A stretch of DNA of 64,000 nucleotides from Paenibacillus sp. FSL K6-1096 (GCF_037977055.1 NZ_CP150274.1:3534001-3598000), one strand, 5' to 3'; positions 35,325 to 45,176 are shown, counted from the stretch's first letter. The notes: generated from the sequence alone by a model not told the origin. Numbers and translations: made by a program.

Positions 35325-37036
35325 GCGAATTCCTGAAATTAATGAAAGACCCGCGGTTCAGAAGAACCATGCGGATGATTTTTAAGTTCGCCTGGGATTA
35401 CTGGTGGCTCAGCAGGCTGAAGTACTTGATGTCAGGACGGCGCTTTGCAGCGAAGCAACGGGCCTTATACCGCAAGCAGGCAGCGTATTTCGCCACAACC
35501 GCGATGGATATGGGCGGATTAATTATCAAGCTGGGGCAGCATGTGAGTGCGCAGGTGGATATGCTGCCGAAGGAAGTTATCGAAGAATTGGCCAAGCTTC
35601 AGGATTCCGTAGAATTCGTAGATTTCTCCGAGATTCAGCAGAAGGTAGAGCGTGAACTGGGCGGACCGATCAGCGGAATGTATGCTGAGTTCGATCCGAT
35701 GCCTATTGCCGCAGCTTCCTTCGGGCAGGTCCACCGGGCAACCTTACGCACGGGCGAACAAGTGGCAGTGAAGGTGATGCGGCCCGGGGTCGAGGACATT
35801 ATCGCCATCGATTGGAAGTCCATCCAGGTCGCCGTTTCGTTATTGAAACGCCAGAAGCTGATTAGAGACTTCATGGACCTTGATGCGGTATATGAGGAGT
35901 TCCATGACACCATTATGGAAGAGCTCGACTATCAGCAGGAAGGACGCAATGCCGAAGAATTCCAGCAGCAGTTAGCCCACCGCAAGGATGTTGTGATTCC
36001 AGACATTCATTGGGCATATACGACTTCACAGGTGCTGACCATGGAATTCATGGAGGGTGCCAAAATCAATGATGCTGCCCAGCTGGAGGCTTGGGGAGTG
36101 GACCGGACCCGCCTCGCGGTGTCGCTGATCGAAATGTTCGTAGAACAGATTCTATTGAACGGGCTCTTCCACGCGGACCCACACCCGGGCAATGTGCTAG
36201 TGCAGCCTGACGGGACCATCGCCTTGATCGATTTTGGAATGGTCGGGCGGATTCCCGGTGAGATGAAGACCCAGATGGTCGCCCTTCTGCTGGCCGTCTA
36301 TTTGAAGGACGCCCACGGCGCCATCGATGCCCTTCTCCGGTTGAGATTCTTAAGACGCAATGTAGATCTGGAGGTATTCTCACGGAATCTTACGTTATTA
36401 TTCGAACAAATCTACGGGGATACGTTTGACCTGAGCTTTGTGACCTCAGGCGACAATGTGGAGGAATTGCGTAATTTCCTCTACTCCCAGCCTTTTCAAT
36501 TGCCTGCCAACACTACATTCCTGGGCAAAGCCATAGTCACCGTGTACGGACTCTGTACCGGACTCGACCCTGAGCTTGATCTGGTGGGAACCGTCAGGCC
36601 TTACGTGGACAAGGTGGTGCGGAAGGATCTGCGGGGAAGTGTCATCTCCCAAGTCGTAGAGGATGGCAAGCATATGCTCAAAGACATCCTGCCGACGACC
36701 AAGAAATTCATTTCGGCAATCGATAAAATGGATAGCGGAGGCTTAAGGGTCAAGCTGTCGAGCTCCTTAGAGCAGAAATTGATCGATACGCAAAACAGGA
36801 ACACGCAGCGGATGATTGCCGCCATCATGGGCGCGGTTTTCCTGCTGATTGCGGCAATCCTGTGGAATGAAATCCCGCCGGTCGTCTCTTACGTGCTCGG
36901 CAGCTTGGGCCTGCTCGTGATGCTGAGCCAACTCCGAAACAGACAAGGCAGCAGGGCTGAAAGACATGCCAGGCAGATAAACGCTATGCGTGAGCTCAGC
37001 CGCTTGGAGCAGCGGGGGCCTGGATCGCGCAGATAA
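35321..37036 (+). CDS. ABC1/UbiB/AarF-type atypical kinase
   Basis: This 571-residue protein has the family-specific KxGQ motif (GGLIIKLGQHVSAQVDMLPKE), an alanine-rich nucleotide loop (PIAAASFGQVHRATL), lysine in VAVKVMRPG, HADPHPGNVLV and LIDFGMVG. Two helices close the C terminus (IMGAVFLLIAAILW, VVSYVLGSLGLLVML), anchoring it in the membrane. UbiB proteins support quinone biosynthesis or lipid trafficking through ATP binding. The start overlaps the stop of a 12-codon frame. Confidence 0.92.
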   Translation: MSEFLKLMKDPRFRRTMRMIFKFAWDYWWLSRLKYLMSGRRFAAKQRALYRKQAAYFATTAMDMGGLIIKLGQHVSAQVDMLPKEVIEELAKLQDSVEFVDFSEIQQKVERELGGPISGMYAEFDPMPIAAASFGQVHRATLRTGEQVAVKVMRPGVEDIIAIDWKSIQVAVSLLKRQKLIRDFMDLDAVYEEFHDTIMEELDYQQEGRNAEEFQQQLAHRKDVVIPDIHWAYTTSQVLTMEFMEGAKINDAAQLEAWGVDRTRLAVSLIEMFVEQILLNGLFHADPHPGNVLVQPDGTIALIDFGMVGRIPGEMKTQMVALLLAVYLKDAHGAIDALLRLRFLRRNVDLEVFSRNLTLLFEQIYGDTFDLSFVTSGDNVEELRNFLYSQPFQLPANTTFLGKAIVTVYGLCTGLDPELDLVGTVRPYVDKVVRKDLRGSVISQVVEDGKHMLKDILPTTKKFISAIDKMDSGGLRVKLSSSLEQKLIDTQNRNTQRMIAAIMGAVFLLIAAILWNEIPPVVSYVLGSLGLLVMLSQLRNRQGSRAERHARQINAMRELSRLEQRGPGSRR

Positions 37037-37200
37037 GGGGACCCATATTGACAGCCCTCTTATTTCTTGCTAAAGTTTAGTCTAATCCGCAAGCTTTACA
37101 TGGGAATGTTACCGATCCTTATGGGCATAACCTGATCCGGCTTAACTGCACTGCGTGCAGCTAGGCTGGTTTGGGTTTTTTCTGTTGTGCTGCATGCTGA

Positions 37201-37488
<288 letters not shown>

Positions 37489-37551
37489 GACACTATTTGC
37501 TTTATTATATATATTATATTTATTTTTGTTACTTACTAACTTTTGTTCCTG

Positions 37552-37565
37552 ACACTGATTAGTGT
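37552..37565. promoter_or_regulatory. candidate TetR operator
   Basis: ACACT-GATT-AGTGT is a short perfect palindrome between the SDR remnant and the TetR gene. Its place fits an operator, but it is short. Confidence 0.35.
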
Positions 37566-37707
37566 ACACCTGCACGACCAGTGTGACAATAAGCAGGCTT
37601 ATTCATTTTGTCTCCTAACCGGAATTTCATGTATAAATGAAGCCGGGTTGCGCAAAATTTAAACACATTGTCCCTATTTGCCTAAATATCTATGGAGGCT
37701 GATTGCA

Positions 37708-38322
37708 GTGATGCCAGATGAGAAAACCAGCCGTGCGGCCCGCAGAACCCGCCTGGCCTTAAAATTAGCATTCGTAGAATTAATTCTGGAAAAGGAGTAC
37801 GAAGCGGTTACCATTCTGGATGTAGCCAACCGTGCGGATTACAACCGGGGAACATTCTATAAGCATTACAACAGTAAAGAGGACTTACTCCGGGACATTC
37901 ATGATGACTTCCTGCTGAGTATTGCCGATGCGCTCGTGCGGCCCTATCAGGGACTGAAGCAGATTGATACGGCAAGGATTGCCCCTTCCATTCAGGATCT
38001 GTTCCTCCATATTGAGCAGCATAAAAGCGAGTTTCTCGCCCTGGCCAAGGTAAGCCGGGAGAAGCTGCACAGTGACTTGATCGCCACCTTGCACCACTCC
38101 ATGAGTGAAAGTATGCATATTGAGCTGAAACCGGCTCCTCTGCCGATCGAATATGAAATTCTGCTCAGCTATCAAATCTCGGCAACCGTTGGAGTTATTA
38201 TGTATTGGGCTGATACGAACTTCAAATACTCGACCTCCTACATGGCGGACCAATTGCTTGGACTCATCAACACGCCGATTGATCATATAACATTCAGGAA
38301 CCATACATCCCGCAATCAATAG
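37708..38322 (+). CDS. TetR/AcrR family regulator
   Basis: This 204-residue protein has an N-terminal HTH (FVELILEKEYEAVTILDVANRADYNRGTFYKHYNSKEDLLRDI) and a TetR_C_7/PsrA-like C-terminal domain (LHSDLIATLHHSMSESM). GGAGG at 37693 is nine bases before GTG (37708), with ATG at 37711 as alternative. The gene it faces, an SDR, has been destroyed, so it may be an orphan regulator. Confidence 0.88.
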   Translation: MMPDEKTSRAARRTRLALKLAFVELILEKEYEAVTILDVANRADYNRGTFYKHYNSKEDLLRDIHDDFLLSIADALVRPYQGLKQIDTARIAPSIQDLFLHIEQHKSEFLALAKVSREKLHSDLIATLHHSMSESMHIELKPAPLPIEYEILLSYQISATVGVIMYWADTNFKYSTSYMADQLLGLINTPIDHITFRNHTSRNQ

Positions 38323-38364
38323 TGTATTCATGGACGGCGCACTCTTCAAAAGCAGACTTATGAA

Positions 38365-38406
38365 GCACTTGAAGCCCCTTCCGCAAGCGGAGGGGGCTTC
38401 AAGTGC
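38365..38406. terminator. bidirectional terminator-type hairpin between convergent genes
   Basis: GCACTTGAAGCCCCtTCCGC pairs with GCGGAgGGGGCTTCAAGTGC around loop AA. The stem is very strong but T runs are short on both sides. Confidence 0.7.
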
Positions 38407-38427
38407 TGAAGTATTGTGCTATCAGGT

Positions 38428-39918
38428 TTACTCCGGAATATAAGGCAGATCCAGCGTACCCGGAACGTTAATCACATGTGTTTCTGTATACGTGCGGATG
38501 CCCTCTGCGCCGTATTCACGGCCAATCCCGGATTGCTTGAAGCCGCCGAACGGGAAGCGGACATCAAGCCCCTGCACGGCAGCGGTATTAATCATGGTCG
38601 TTCCCGCTTCAAGCTGGCGTGCGACCGAGATGGCCTCTTCTTCCTGACCCCACACCGAGCTGGTCAAGCCGTAGATGCTCTCATTGTGCAGCTGAATCAC
38701 CTGCCCTACATCGTCGAATGGCAGAATTGGAACCGTAGGGCCGAACTGCTCCTCCACAACAATTGGATCATGATAATCACAATCCAGCACAAGCGTAGGC
38801 TGTAAGTAGTACCCTTGTTCGAACTGCTGCTGATCCAGAATTTGGCCGAGCGGAATCACCTTAGCACCACGCTTGTGCGCATCCTCAATCAGACTCTGCA
38901 CATACTTTTTCTGCTTCAGGTTATTCACCGGTCCTACTGTCGTATTGGCATCAAAAGGATCACCAATGCGAATCCAGCGGTTTGCCGCCTCGATATATTT
39001 TTCAACAAAAGCATCATAGATGGAACGGTGTACATATACACGCTTGGCGATCATGCAGATTTGGCCTGTGGTCAGGAAGTTGGAGATGACAATCCGGCGC
39101 ATGGCCCGCTCATCCTGAACGTCAAAGCTCTCAAGGAAGATCGCCGCATCGTTGCCGCCAAGCTCCAGCGTCATATCCTTAATCGTATCCGCCGCCGCTT
39201 TAATAATGTGCTTGGCAGTTGCGGTTCCGCCTGTAAAAGCGATTTTGGCAACAAGCGGATTGCTGGTCAGTTCAACGCCCACATCGGCATCCCCATGAAC
39301 AACATTGATGACACCCGCCGGGAACTCACCGGCAATCAGCTCGGCCACCTTCGCCGCCGCCAGCGGAGCATATGGGCTTGGCTTGAGCACAATCGTATTG
39401 CCCGCCAGTAAGGCAGGAGCGATTTTAATCGTAGATAACGCTATTGGGTAGTTCCAAGGACTGATCGCTGCCACCACACCCATTGGATCGTAGGACAGGA
39501 TGGTTTTGCCGTGATCATGCTCCTGGACCTCTTCCTGCAGAACCGATGCAGCTTCATTACAAGCATACTCCATCCACATCAGCGAGACATAAATCTCACC
39601 ATGGGCATCATACAGCGGCTTGCCATGCTCTTTGGACAGCAGGTGGACAATTTCATTCTCCGCTGCTCTAATTTTCTCTATCGCATTGCGCATCCGGGTA
39701 ATTCGTTCATCAACCGGAGTCTGCTTCCATATTTTAAAAGCCGCCGCAGCCGCTTCAATCGCTTCCACCGCCTGTTCCTTCGTAGTGACAGGGAAATAGC
39801 CTACGATTTCAGCCGGGCTCGCCGGATTCTCTTTGGCTGACTGCGAAAGGGACGGTACCTTGTGACCATTAATGAAGGCCTGAACGATAACGGTCTCTTG
39901 GTCTGCTTGAATTGTCAT
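38428..39918 (-). CDS. aldehyde dehydrogenase family protein
   Basis: This 496-residue ALDH has SPWNYPIALSTIKIAPALLAGN (cofactor site), FTGGTATAKHI, the catalytic glutamate in LELGGNDAAIFL, and the nucleophile cysteine in TTGQICMIAKRV. The GGND wording is typical of the succinate-semialdehyde/lactaldehyde-like branch, but the substrate is not certain. The ATG at 39918 follows GGAGGGGATTAATT, 19 bases after the MetE-like gene, so the two are co-transcribed. Confidence 0.9.
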   Translation of the reverse strand: MTIQADQETVIVQAFINGHKVPSLSQSAKENPASPAEIVGYFPVTTKEQAVEAIEAAAAAFKIWKQTPVDERITRMRNAIEKIRAAENEIVHLLSKEHGKPLYDAHGEIYVSLMWMEYACNEAASVLQEEVQEHDHGKTILSYDPMGVVAAISPWNYPIALSTIKIAPALLAGNTIVLKPSPYAPLAAAKVAELIAGEFPAGVINVVHGDADVGVELTSNPLVAKIAFTGGTATAKHIIKAAADTIKDMTLELGGNDAAIFLESFDVQDERAMRRIVISNFLTTGQICMIAKRVYVHRSIYDAFVEKYIEAANRWIRIGDPFDANTTVGPVNNLKQKKYVQSLIEDAHKRGAKVIPLGQILDQQQFEQGYYLQPTLVLDCDYHDPIVVEEQFGPTVPILPFDDVGQVIQLHNESIYGLTSSVWGQEEEAISVARQLEAGTTMINTAAVQGLDVRFPFGGFKQSGIGREYGAEGIRTYTETHVINVPGTLDLPYIPE

Positions 39919-39937
39919 AATTAATCCCCTCCGTGAT

Positions 39938-41035
39938 CTAGTTGGATTCCTTCCAGACTTCGTCCGCAATCTCCTTCACATAACGAAGCTTGCGCCATTG
40001 CTGCTCTTCCGTAAGAATATTGCCTTCCTCTGTGGAGGAGAAGCCGCATTGCGGGCTCAAGCACAGCTGCTCCAGTGGCACATAGGTTGCTGCTTCGGCA
40101 ATCCGGGCTTTAATTTGCGCTTTATCTTCTAGCTCGCCTGTTTTCGAGGTGAGCAGGCCGAGCACGATTTTCAAGTCCTTACGGTTCACATATTTCAATG
40201 GCTCGAAGCTGCCTGAACGCTCATCGTCAAACTCCAGGAATAATCCATCAACATTTAAGCCGCCAAAAATGACCTCAGATGCGTAATCATAACCGCCGGT
40301 TGAGAAATAGTTGGATTTATAGTTGCCCCGGCAAATATGCATCGTCACCACTAAGTCTGCCGGTTTATGAGCCAAGGTTTCGTTAATCATGCGCTGCATG
40401 ATTTTCAGCTCTTCTGCCGGTTCCATACCTTTTGCGCGCAGCTTATCGTGACCCGCTTCGGAGAACAGGTCTGCCCAAGCCGTATCATCCAGTTGCAGGT
40501 AACGGCATCCGGCATCGTAGAAGGCTTGAATGGCTTTTTGATAGGCCGCAATCGTATCTTGCAGGAACTGCTCCCGGTCGTTATAGCTATTGGCTCCAGG
40601 CTCCAGCCGGTAGATCAGCATGTTGGGACTTGGAATGGTCTGTTTCGCTACAGCGTCACCTGCATGCTTTTTCACGAATTCAAAATGCCCGACAAAGGGA
40701 TGGCTTGAGAAGCCAACCTTACCCGTCACGCGGATGCCACCCTTGCGGGTCTGCATATTATGGAACTTGGGTCCGTCGATTTCCTCATACAGCTCTACGC
40801 CATCCAGGCCGCCCAGAAAGTCGAAATGCCACCAGCTTCTGCGGAATTCACCGTCTGTCACGGCGGACACGCCATTTTCCTTTTGCTTCTCAATCACCCG
40901 GATAATCTCTTGATCTTCCACCGCTCTTAATGCCTCATAAGTAATGTTGCCTGCTTTATATTGTTCGCGGGCCTGGCTTAAGTTCGCCGGACGCAGGAAG
41001 CTGCCTACATGATCACTCCGAAAAGGTATCGTCAT
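39938..41035 (-). CDS. cobalamin-independent methionine synthase-like protein (YxjG type)
   Basis: This 365-residue protein corresponds to the C-terminal barrel of MetE: VGSFLRP at the start, VTDGEFRRSWWHFDFLGGLDG, LQLDDTAWADL, and zinc ligands in VVTMHICRGNYKS and LSPQCGFSS. Single-barrel proteins of this kind (B. subtilis YxjG/YxjH) are S-methyltransferases acting with homocysteine and an unproven methyl donor. No S-box riboswitch is seen upstream. AGGAGAAATAGCG precedes the ATG. Confidence 0.88.
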   Translation of the reverse strand: MTIPFRSDHVGSFLRPANLSQAREQYKAGNITYEALRAVEDQEIIRVIEKQKENGVSAVTDGEFRRSWWHFDFLGGLDGVELYEEIDGPKFHNMQTRKGGIRVTGKVGFSSHPFVGHFEFVKKHAGDAVAKQTIPSPNMLIYRLEPGANSYNDREQFLQDTIAAYQKAIQAFYDAGCRYLQLDDTAWADLFSEAGHDKLRAKGMEPAEELKIMQRMINETLAHKPADLVVTMHICRGNYKSNYFSTGGYDYASEVIFGGLNVDGLFLEFDDERSGSFEPLKYVNRKDLKIVLGLLTSKTGELEDKAQIKARIAEAATYVPLEQLCLSPQCGFSSTEEGNILTEEQQWRKLRYVKEIADEVWKESN

Positions 41036-41138
41036 CGCTATTTCTCCTTACAATTCTATAGTGTACTGAGTATAGCATGAGCGCAAGGAATGCATGTTAT
41101 ATGTAAAAGGCATGGTTGGTCATAGCTTTTAGTGATAG

Positions 41139-41801
41139 CTAACAGCCACATTTCTGAATGCTGGAGCGGGAAATTAAATACACAGGGCCTAATATGCTTA
41201 TCTTACCGCCCTGCACACGTATAGCGCTCTCCTGTTCAGCGGCATACACATCCATCTGCTCAGCCAAGGGGAACAGGTAGCCTTGAACAAACGAGGCATA
41301 GCCGCGCTTTGAGTGAGATTCATAGGCAAAGGGCTCAAGGCCCAGACCATCATAAACAGAGTCTATATCAACCTGCTGTCCTGCCTGTTTCGAGGTTACC
41401 CACTTAGCAGCCATATTCAAGGCCCCGGCACTGGCTCCCAGAATAACAGCAGCGCTGTTCTTAATGACATCTGCCAATTCATATTCCGCCACCAACTCGT
41501 TCTGCTGAACAGGATCTCCACCGCACAGGAAAACGACAGAGGCGTGCTGGAGGACTCGCCGGGCCTCTTCCTTCTGCATCCGGTAATCAATGAAATAAGA
41601 CTCATCGAAAATAAGCTTAGCCTGATTGAGCCAAGTCCATTCTGGAATATCAGCAAAATCAATCTGTTCCCCTTCGCAATTAGACAGCTCAGCGCTAATC
41701 ATCACCAGCGATTGCCGGTCCTGAATATCCTCATGCAGCCACCCGGCCAGCCTGTCTGGTAAGCAATGATTAAACCAACTGAAATAGTAGTGAGTGTTCA
41801 A
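41139..41801 (-). CDS. peptidase S51-like protein
   Basis: This 220-residue protein of the type-1 glutamine amidotransferase fold has CGGDPVQQNEL and the nucleophile elbow GASAGALNM, matching dipeptidase E/cyanophycinase-like S51 peptidases, with a histidine in YESHSKRG. The start is TTG at 41801 after TTTTGGAGGCCATAACT. It lies 21 bases after a truncated regulator fragment. Confidence 0.8.
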   Translation of the reverse strand: MNTHYYFSWFNHCLPDRLAGWLHEDIQDRQSLVMISAELSNCEGEQIDFADIPEWTWLNQAKLIFDESYFIDYRMQKEEARRVLQHASVVFLCGGDPVQQNELVAEYELADVIKNSAAVILGASAGALNMAAKWVTSKQAGQQVDIDSVYDGLGLEPFAYESHSKRGYASFVQGYLFPLAEQMDVYAAEQESAIRVQGGKISILGPVYLISRSSIQKCGC

Positions 41802-41822
41802 AAGTTATGGCCTCCAAAAGAA

Positions 41823-41990
41823 TTAATTTGCCGCTGGACGCTGCAACCGGTATGCCGCTTCGCTGATTTTCTCAATATCCCGGTAGATCGTCCGCAAGGA
41901 TACCTCGAAATGCTCGGCAAGCTCCTTGCCCGTCACCAGCCCTTTACCGGAGATAATCAGCAGCATAGAGAGCAATCGGTCAACTCGCAT
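41823..41990 (-). pseudogene. truncated HTH of a WYL-type regulator, 55 aa
   Basis: The frame MRVDRLLSMLLIISGKGLVT, then GKELAEHFEVSLRTIYRDIE, is the start of a YobV/PafC-like HTH-WYL regulator (normally about 300 residues). After KISEA it ends in AYRLQRPAAN and a stop. The WYL domain is gone, so it is probably a deletion remnant. A free HTH protein cannot be excluded because a start codon and weak ribosome site remain. Confidence 0.75.
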
Positions 41991-41995
41991 GATCC

Positions 41996-43204
41996 CTATT
42001 TATAATCATTTAAGGGCCCCTGATCCATGATCACTTCTACCATATTGGATTCCCCTACCTTAAGAATCGGCCTATATTCTGAATTCGGCCTGCTGTAAAG
42101 CTCCAGCGGACTTATGATTACACCATTTGGCGTATTATGAAGTATTCCGGGTACACAGGTATAAATCTTATCGTTATTATTGGCATTCTTCGCGGATATC
42201 GTAACAGAGGTTCCATTATGATTATCTATACTCATGGACACCTTATATCTGTAGAATGAACCGGTTCCATTGGATTGCGCTGAATAAACTACAGGAACAA
42301 CGGCAAGAATATCATCTCTTAGTCTTAACTTGATGACCTCTGTTTTCTTTGATTTTTTGCCTCTCCCCACATCGCCCATATGTTCCACTGTACCATTGCC
42401 ATAATTTTTGAGTGGAGGTACTCCCCTCGCCCCAAACATAGCTACATCAATCTGCTCTTCAGCCTTAGTGTAGACTAGAGCATAAATGTCATAATCCGTT
42501 CCAGTCTCCCAAGATACAGTAGCCGTAATTTCCGGTGTTTTATCTATGATAACCGGCTTCTGCCCTTTATCGAGATTGATCTTACCCTTTACCTTCTCAA
42601 GGTTGATGGACATAGCCGGAACAGGCTCTTTTGCTACAGGCTCTTGAATAACCTCAGGTTTGGAAGGTTGACATGGCTCATCCGCTTCAACCTCAACACC
42701 ATAGTTTTGGCATAACCCTTCAAGCCCGGAATCAAATCCGCGCCAGATTGATTTCACCTTGGTCTGACCGTTCCTTAAATATAATTCCAGAACTACAATT
42801 CCATTCTCATTCGTGAAGCTGGATGGTGATAGCTGAATAACCGTATTGTGCGTACATATCTCTGCTGCCAAATTCTTCACATTCGCAAATCCCGTGCTGT
42901 TATCCTCTGTCAGAGTTACAGCTATTTTTGTGATACCTTCAGGGACCTTACCCATGTCGAAATTAAGCTTATAAACCTTGGTATTCCCCACCTGCTCAGA
43001 TGGTAAAAGCGTAGCTACACCCGTGGAACTTGTGGGCTGATTATAGAAGATGATTCCGCTGTCTCCCTGCACCTTATCCGCATCGGTTAAGAGGAAAGCT
43101 GTTAAAGAAATGTCTACCAGAGTAGAAGTTTCGTGGCTAATCGTAATGCTGCCTTGTTCGGCACTTAAAGTTGTATTGGCTCCCATTTGCAGAAATTGAT
43201 TCAC
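41996..43204 (-). CDS. protein with two TerD domains
   Basis: This protein of about 402 residues has a first TerD unit (FLQMGANTTLSAEQGSITIS, ISLTAFLLTDADKVQGDSGI, FYNQPTSSTG), a Pro/Glu linker (PSKPEVIQEPVAKEPVPAM) and a second, divergent TerD unit from about residue 220 (INLDKG, ATVSWETGTDYDIYALVYT). TerD proteins bind calcium through acidic loops and act in tellurite, phage or stress responses. Here it stands alone without other ter genes. The GTG at 43204 was chosen because GGGAG is eight bases upstream; an ATG 15 bases further upstream has no ribosome site. Confidence 0.8.
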   Translation of the reverse strand: MNQFLQMGANTTLSAEQGSITISHETSTLVDISLTAFLLTDADKVQGDSGIIFYNQPTSSTGVATLLPSEQVGNTKVYKLNFDMGKVPEGITKIAVTLTEDNSTGFANVKNLAAEICTHNTVIQLSPSSFTNENGIVVLELYLRNGQTKVKSIWRGFDSGLEGLCQNYGVEVEADEPCQPSKPEVIQEPVAKEPVPAMSINLEKVKGKINLDKGQKPVIIDKTPEITATVSWETGTDYDIYALVYTKAEEQIDVAMFGARGVPPLKNYGNGTVEHMGDVGRGKKSKKTEVIKLRLRDDILAVVPVVYSAQSNGTGSFYRYKVSMSIDNHNGTSVTISAKNANNNDKIYTCVPGILHNTPNGVIISPLELYSRPNSEYRPILKVGESNMVEVIMDQGPLNDYK

Positions 43205-43278
43205 TTCAACCACTCCCATCCATTTAATGGCTCGTGCTGTCTCAATTATATTAACACAGGGAGGAAATACTTGGGATG

Positions 43279-44217
43279 TCATAGACCGCGATCATTTAGT
43301 GTATCTACGGCCTTTATCACCTCTTCCGGCTGATTGTGCGGAATCATATGCGCCGCAGCGGGCAGCACCTTAAGCTCAGCATGAGGTAATATTCCGTTAA
43401 GCTTAAAGCTATGCTCCTTTGTCGGGAAAGGATCTCGTTCACCAACCAGAATAACCGTGGGAAGATGGATGCTGGAGTATCGTTGCTCCATGTATTCTGC
43501 TGCCGGGACGAATTGAAGCACATCCTCCCGGTTCGCTCTGAATTGCGCCGGCCTCAGCCACAAGGCATACACCTCTTCCTCATAACTTGCCGGCACAGGT
43601 TCCGGCGCAAAGGTGGCCTTCATTGTGCTTCGCACCATGATTTTGCCAACCAGGGGGAATAAAATGTTCATCACCAGATGACCCACAACAGGCATCATCA
43701 CCAACCGGGAGAGGGGATCTCCCTTTTCTGCAGGATACCCTTCCTTAAACAACCCGCCCGCCACCGTGACAACCCCTGCCACTTGTTCGGGATATAAAGA
43801 TGCATACATTAACACCAATAGCGCGCTCCAGGAATGGCCGACCAGAACCGGCTTCTCTACACCCATTTCCTTAAAGGCCATATGGAGCCATTGTGCCTGA
43901 TCCATAAGGGTAAACGGAGCTTTCCCGTTCTGCGGGCGCTGGCTATAGCCATATCCCGGGCGGTCCAAAGCTAACGTGCGGTATCCGTTGGATGCCCCAA
44001 GCTTCATTACCTTGCAAAAGTCATTGCCGCGAAGAACTCCCCCATGCAAGAAAACAATCGGCCTCCCTTCACCCTCTTCCAGGTAATGTACTCGAAGGCC
44101 ATTGACCCTGACAAACTTCCCCGCCGGGGGGAACCGGCTTTCCCTTTTCTTGTAGCTATAGCGGTTGTATAGATATAAGACAAGTAGCAATACCAACACG
44201 ATGATAACGATCAGCAC
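43279..44217 (-). CDS. membrane-anchored alpha/beta hydrolase
   Basis: This 312-residue protein begins with one helix (LIVIIVLVLLLVLYLYNRYSY), then an alpha/beta-hydrolase domain with the oxyanion HGG segment (IVFLHGGVLRG), nucleophile elbow VGHSWSALLV, and late Asp and His (GERDPF, AAHMIPH). The substrate is unknown. The start is GTG after GAGGGAGGCTGTTTGTT. A palindrome (44248-44265) upstream and the TetR gene at 44317 suggest repression. Confidence 0.88.
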   Translation of the reverse strand: MLIVIIVLVLLLVLYLYNRYSYKKRESRFPPAGKFVRVNGLRVHYLEEGEGRPIVFLHGGVLRGNDFCKVMKLGASNGYRTLALDRPGYGYSQRPQNGKAPFTLMDQAQWLHMAFKEMGVEKPVLVGHSWSALLVLMYASLYPEQVAGVVTVAGGLFKEGYPAEKGDPLSRLVMMPVVGHLVMNILFPLVGKIMVRSTMKATFAPEPVPASYEEEVYALWLRPAQFRANREDVLQFVPAAEYMEQRYSSIHLPTVILVGERDPFPTKEHSFKLNGILPHAELKVLPAAAHMIPHNQPEEVIKAVDTLNDRGL

Positions 44218-44247
44218 AACAAACAGCCTCCCTCAAATTGTGATATC

Positions 44248-44265
44248 AACATACTAATAAGTATG
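44248..44265. promoter_or_regulatory. candidate TetR operator before the hydrolase
   Basis: ACATACT-AATA-AGTATGT is a perfect palindrome with seven-base arms, 31 bases before the hydrolase GTG and behind the TetR terminator. Confidence 0.6.
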
Positions 44266-44280
44266 TATAAGTTACAACAT

Positions 44281-44311
44281 AGGGCTTCAATCCTCTCACA
44301 GATGAAGCCCT
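44281..44311 (-). terminator. terminator hairpin of the double-HTH TetR gene
   Basis: AGGGCTTCA and TGAAGCCCT form a nine-pair stem six bases after the stop codon on the minus strand. The T run is poor. Confidence 0.55.
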
Positions 44312-44316
44312 AATCC

Positions 44317-45093
44317 TTACGCTATGGTTAAGCTGCTCCAGAGCAATTGCGCGATATCCTGCGCAATTTCCTCTATTCCTCTATCCCGGGGCTCCATAAG
44401 CAAGGGGAGCACAAGGCCGCTAAGAATTGTTTGCACGTATACTGCCAATGACTGCGCCTGCATATCTTTTCGGATGATCCCCTGCTCTTGGAGACTTTGG
44501 AACAAATGTATGATGGTCTTGTTAAATTCCTCAAATAACCGGCCGATCTTCTCCCGGGTATCAGGCTCACGGCTCAAGGTATACACATCAAAGAACAATA
44601 AGGACCGCCGCGGCAACAAAATACCTTCCTCCATATGCCTCCGTAACCATGCGGCCAAGGCCTGCACCGGGTCCTTTGACTGGACAATCTCCTGAATCTG
44701 CCTTGGAAGCACCGCCGCCTGCTGTTTCAGATTCCGCTCACATACAGCCAGGTATAAATCATCCTTGTTGGTGAAATGCCAGTAGACCACGCTCTTCGTT
44801 TGCCCCGCTTCAAGTGCGACCTGATCCAGGGTTGCGCCGGAATATCCATGCATGGCAAATACCCTAATCGCTGCATCCATCACCCGGGTACGCGTATCGG
44901 AATGCAGCTCCCCTTGTTGCTGCTGCCAGCGGGACAGCAGCTCCTGCAGTTCCTCTTTGCCGCCCACATGTCTTCTCACGGTTGTCCAATGGACATCTGC
45001 TCTTTTGGCGATACTGGAGTAGCTGATTTGGTCCATGGGATACTTGGCAGCAAGCTCCTCAACAGCCCGCATAATCTTGTCATAACTGCTCAT
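44317..45093 (-). CDS. TetR family regulator with two tandem HTH domains
   Basis: This 258-residue protein shows a first HTH-like unit in residues 1-60 (IMRAVEELAAKYPMDQISYSSIAKRADVHWTTVRRHVGGKEELQELL) and a second, standard TetR HTH at 70-115 (VMDAAIRVFAMHGYSGATLDQVALEAGQTKSVVYWHFTNKDDLYL), then a C-terminal domain of the TetR_C_6 kind. Two DNA-binding units in one chain are unusual for the family. It precedes the hydrolase gene on the same strand and may control it through the palindrome at 44248. Confidence 0.88.
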   Translation of the reverse strand: MSSYDKIMRAVEELAAKYPMDQISYSSIAKRADVHWTTVRRHVGGKEELQELLSRWQQQQGELHSDTRTRVMDAAIRVFAMHGYSGATLDQVALEAGQTKSVVYWHFTNKDDLYLAVCERNLKQQAAVLPRQIQEIVQSKDPVQALAAWLRRHMEEGILLPRRSLLFFDVYTLSREPDTREKIGRLFEEFNKTIIHLFQSLQEQGIIRKDMQAQSLAVYVQTILSGLVLPLLMEPRDRGIEEIAQDIAQLLWSSLTIA

Positions 45094-45176
45094 GGCGCCT
45101 TCATCCCTTTAACCATATATATAATAAAAACAAACTTGTCGGTATGCGTTTATTATATTCACTGCTGGTCTTTATG

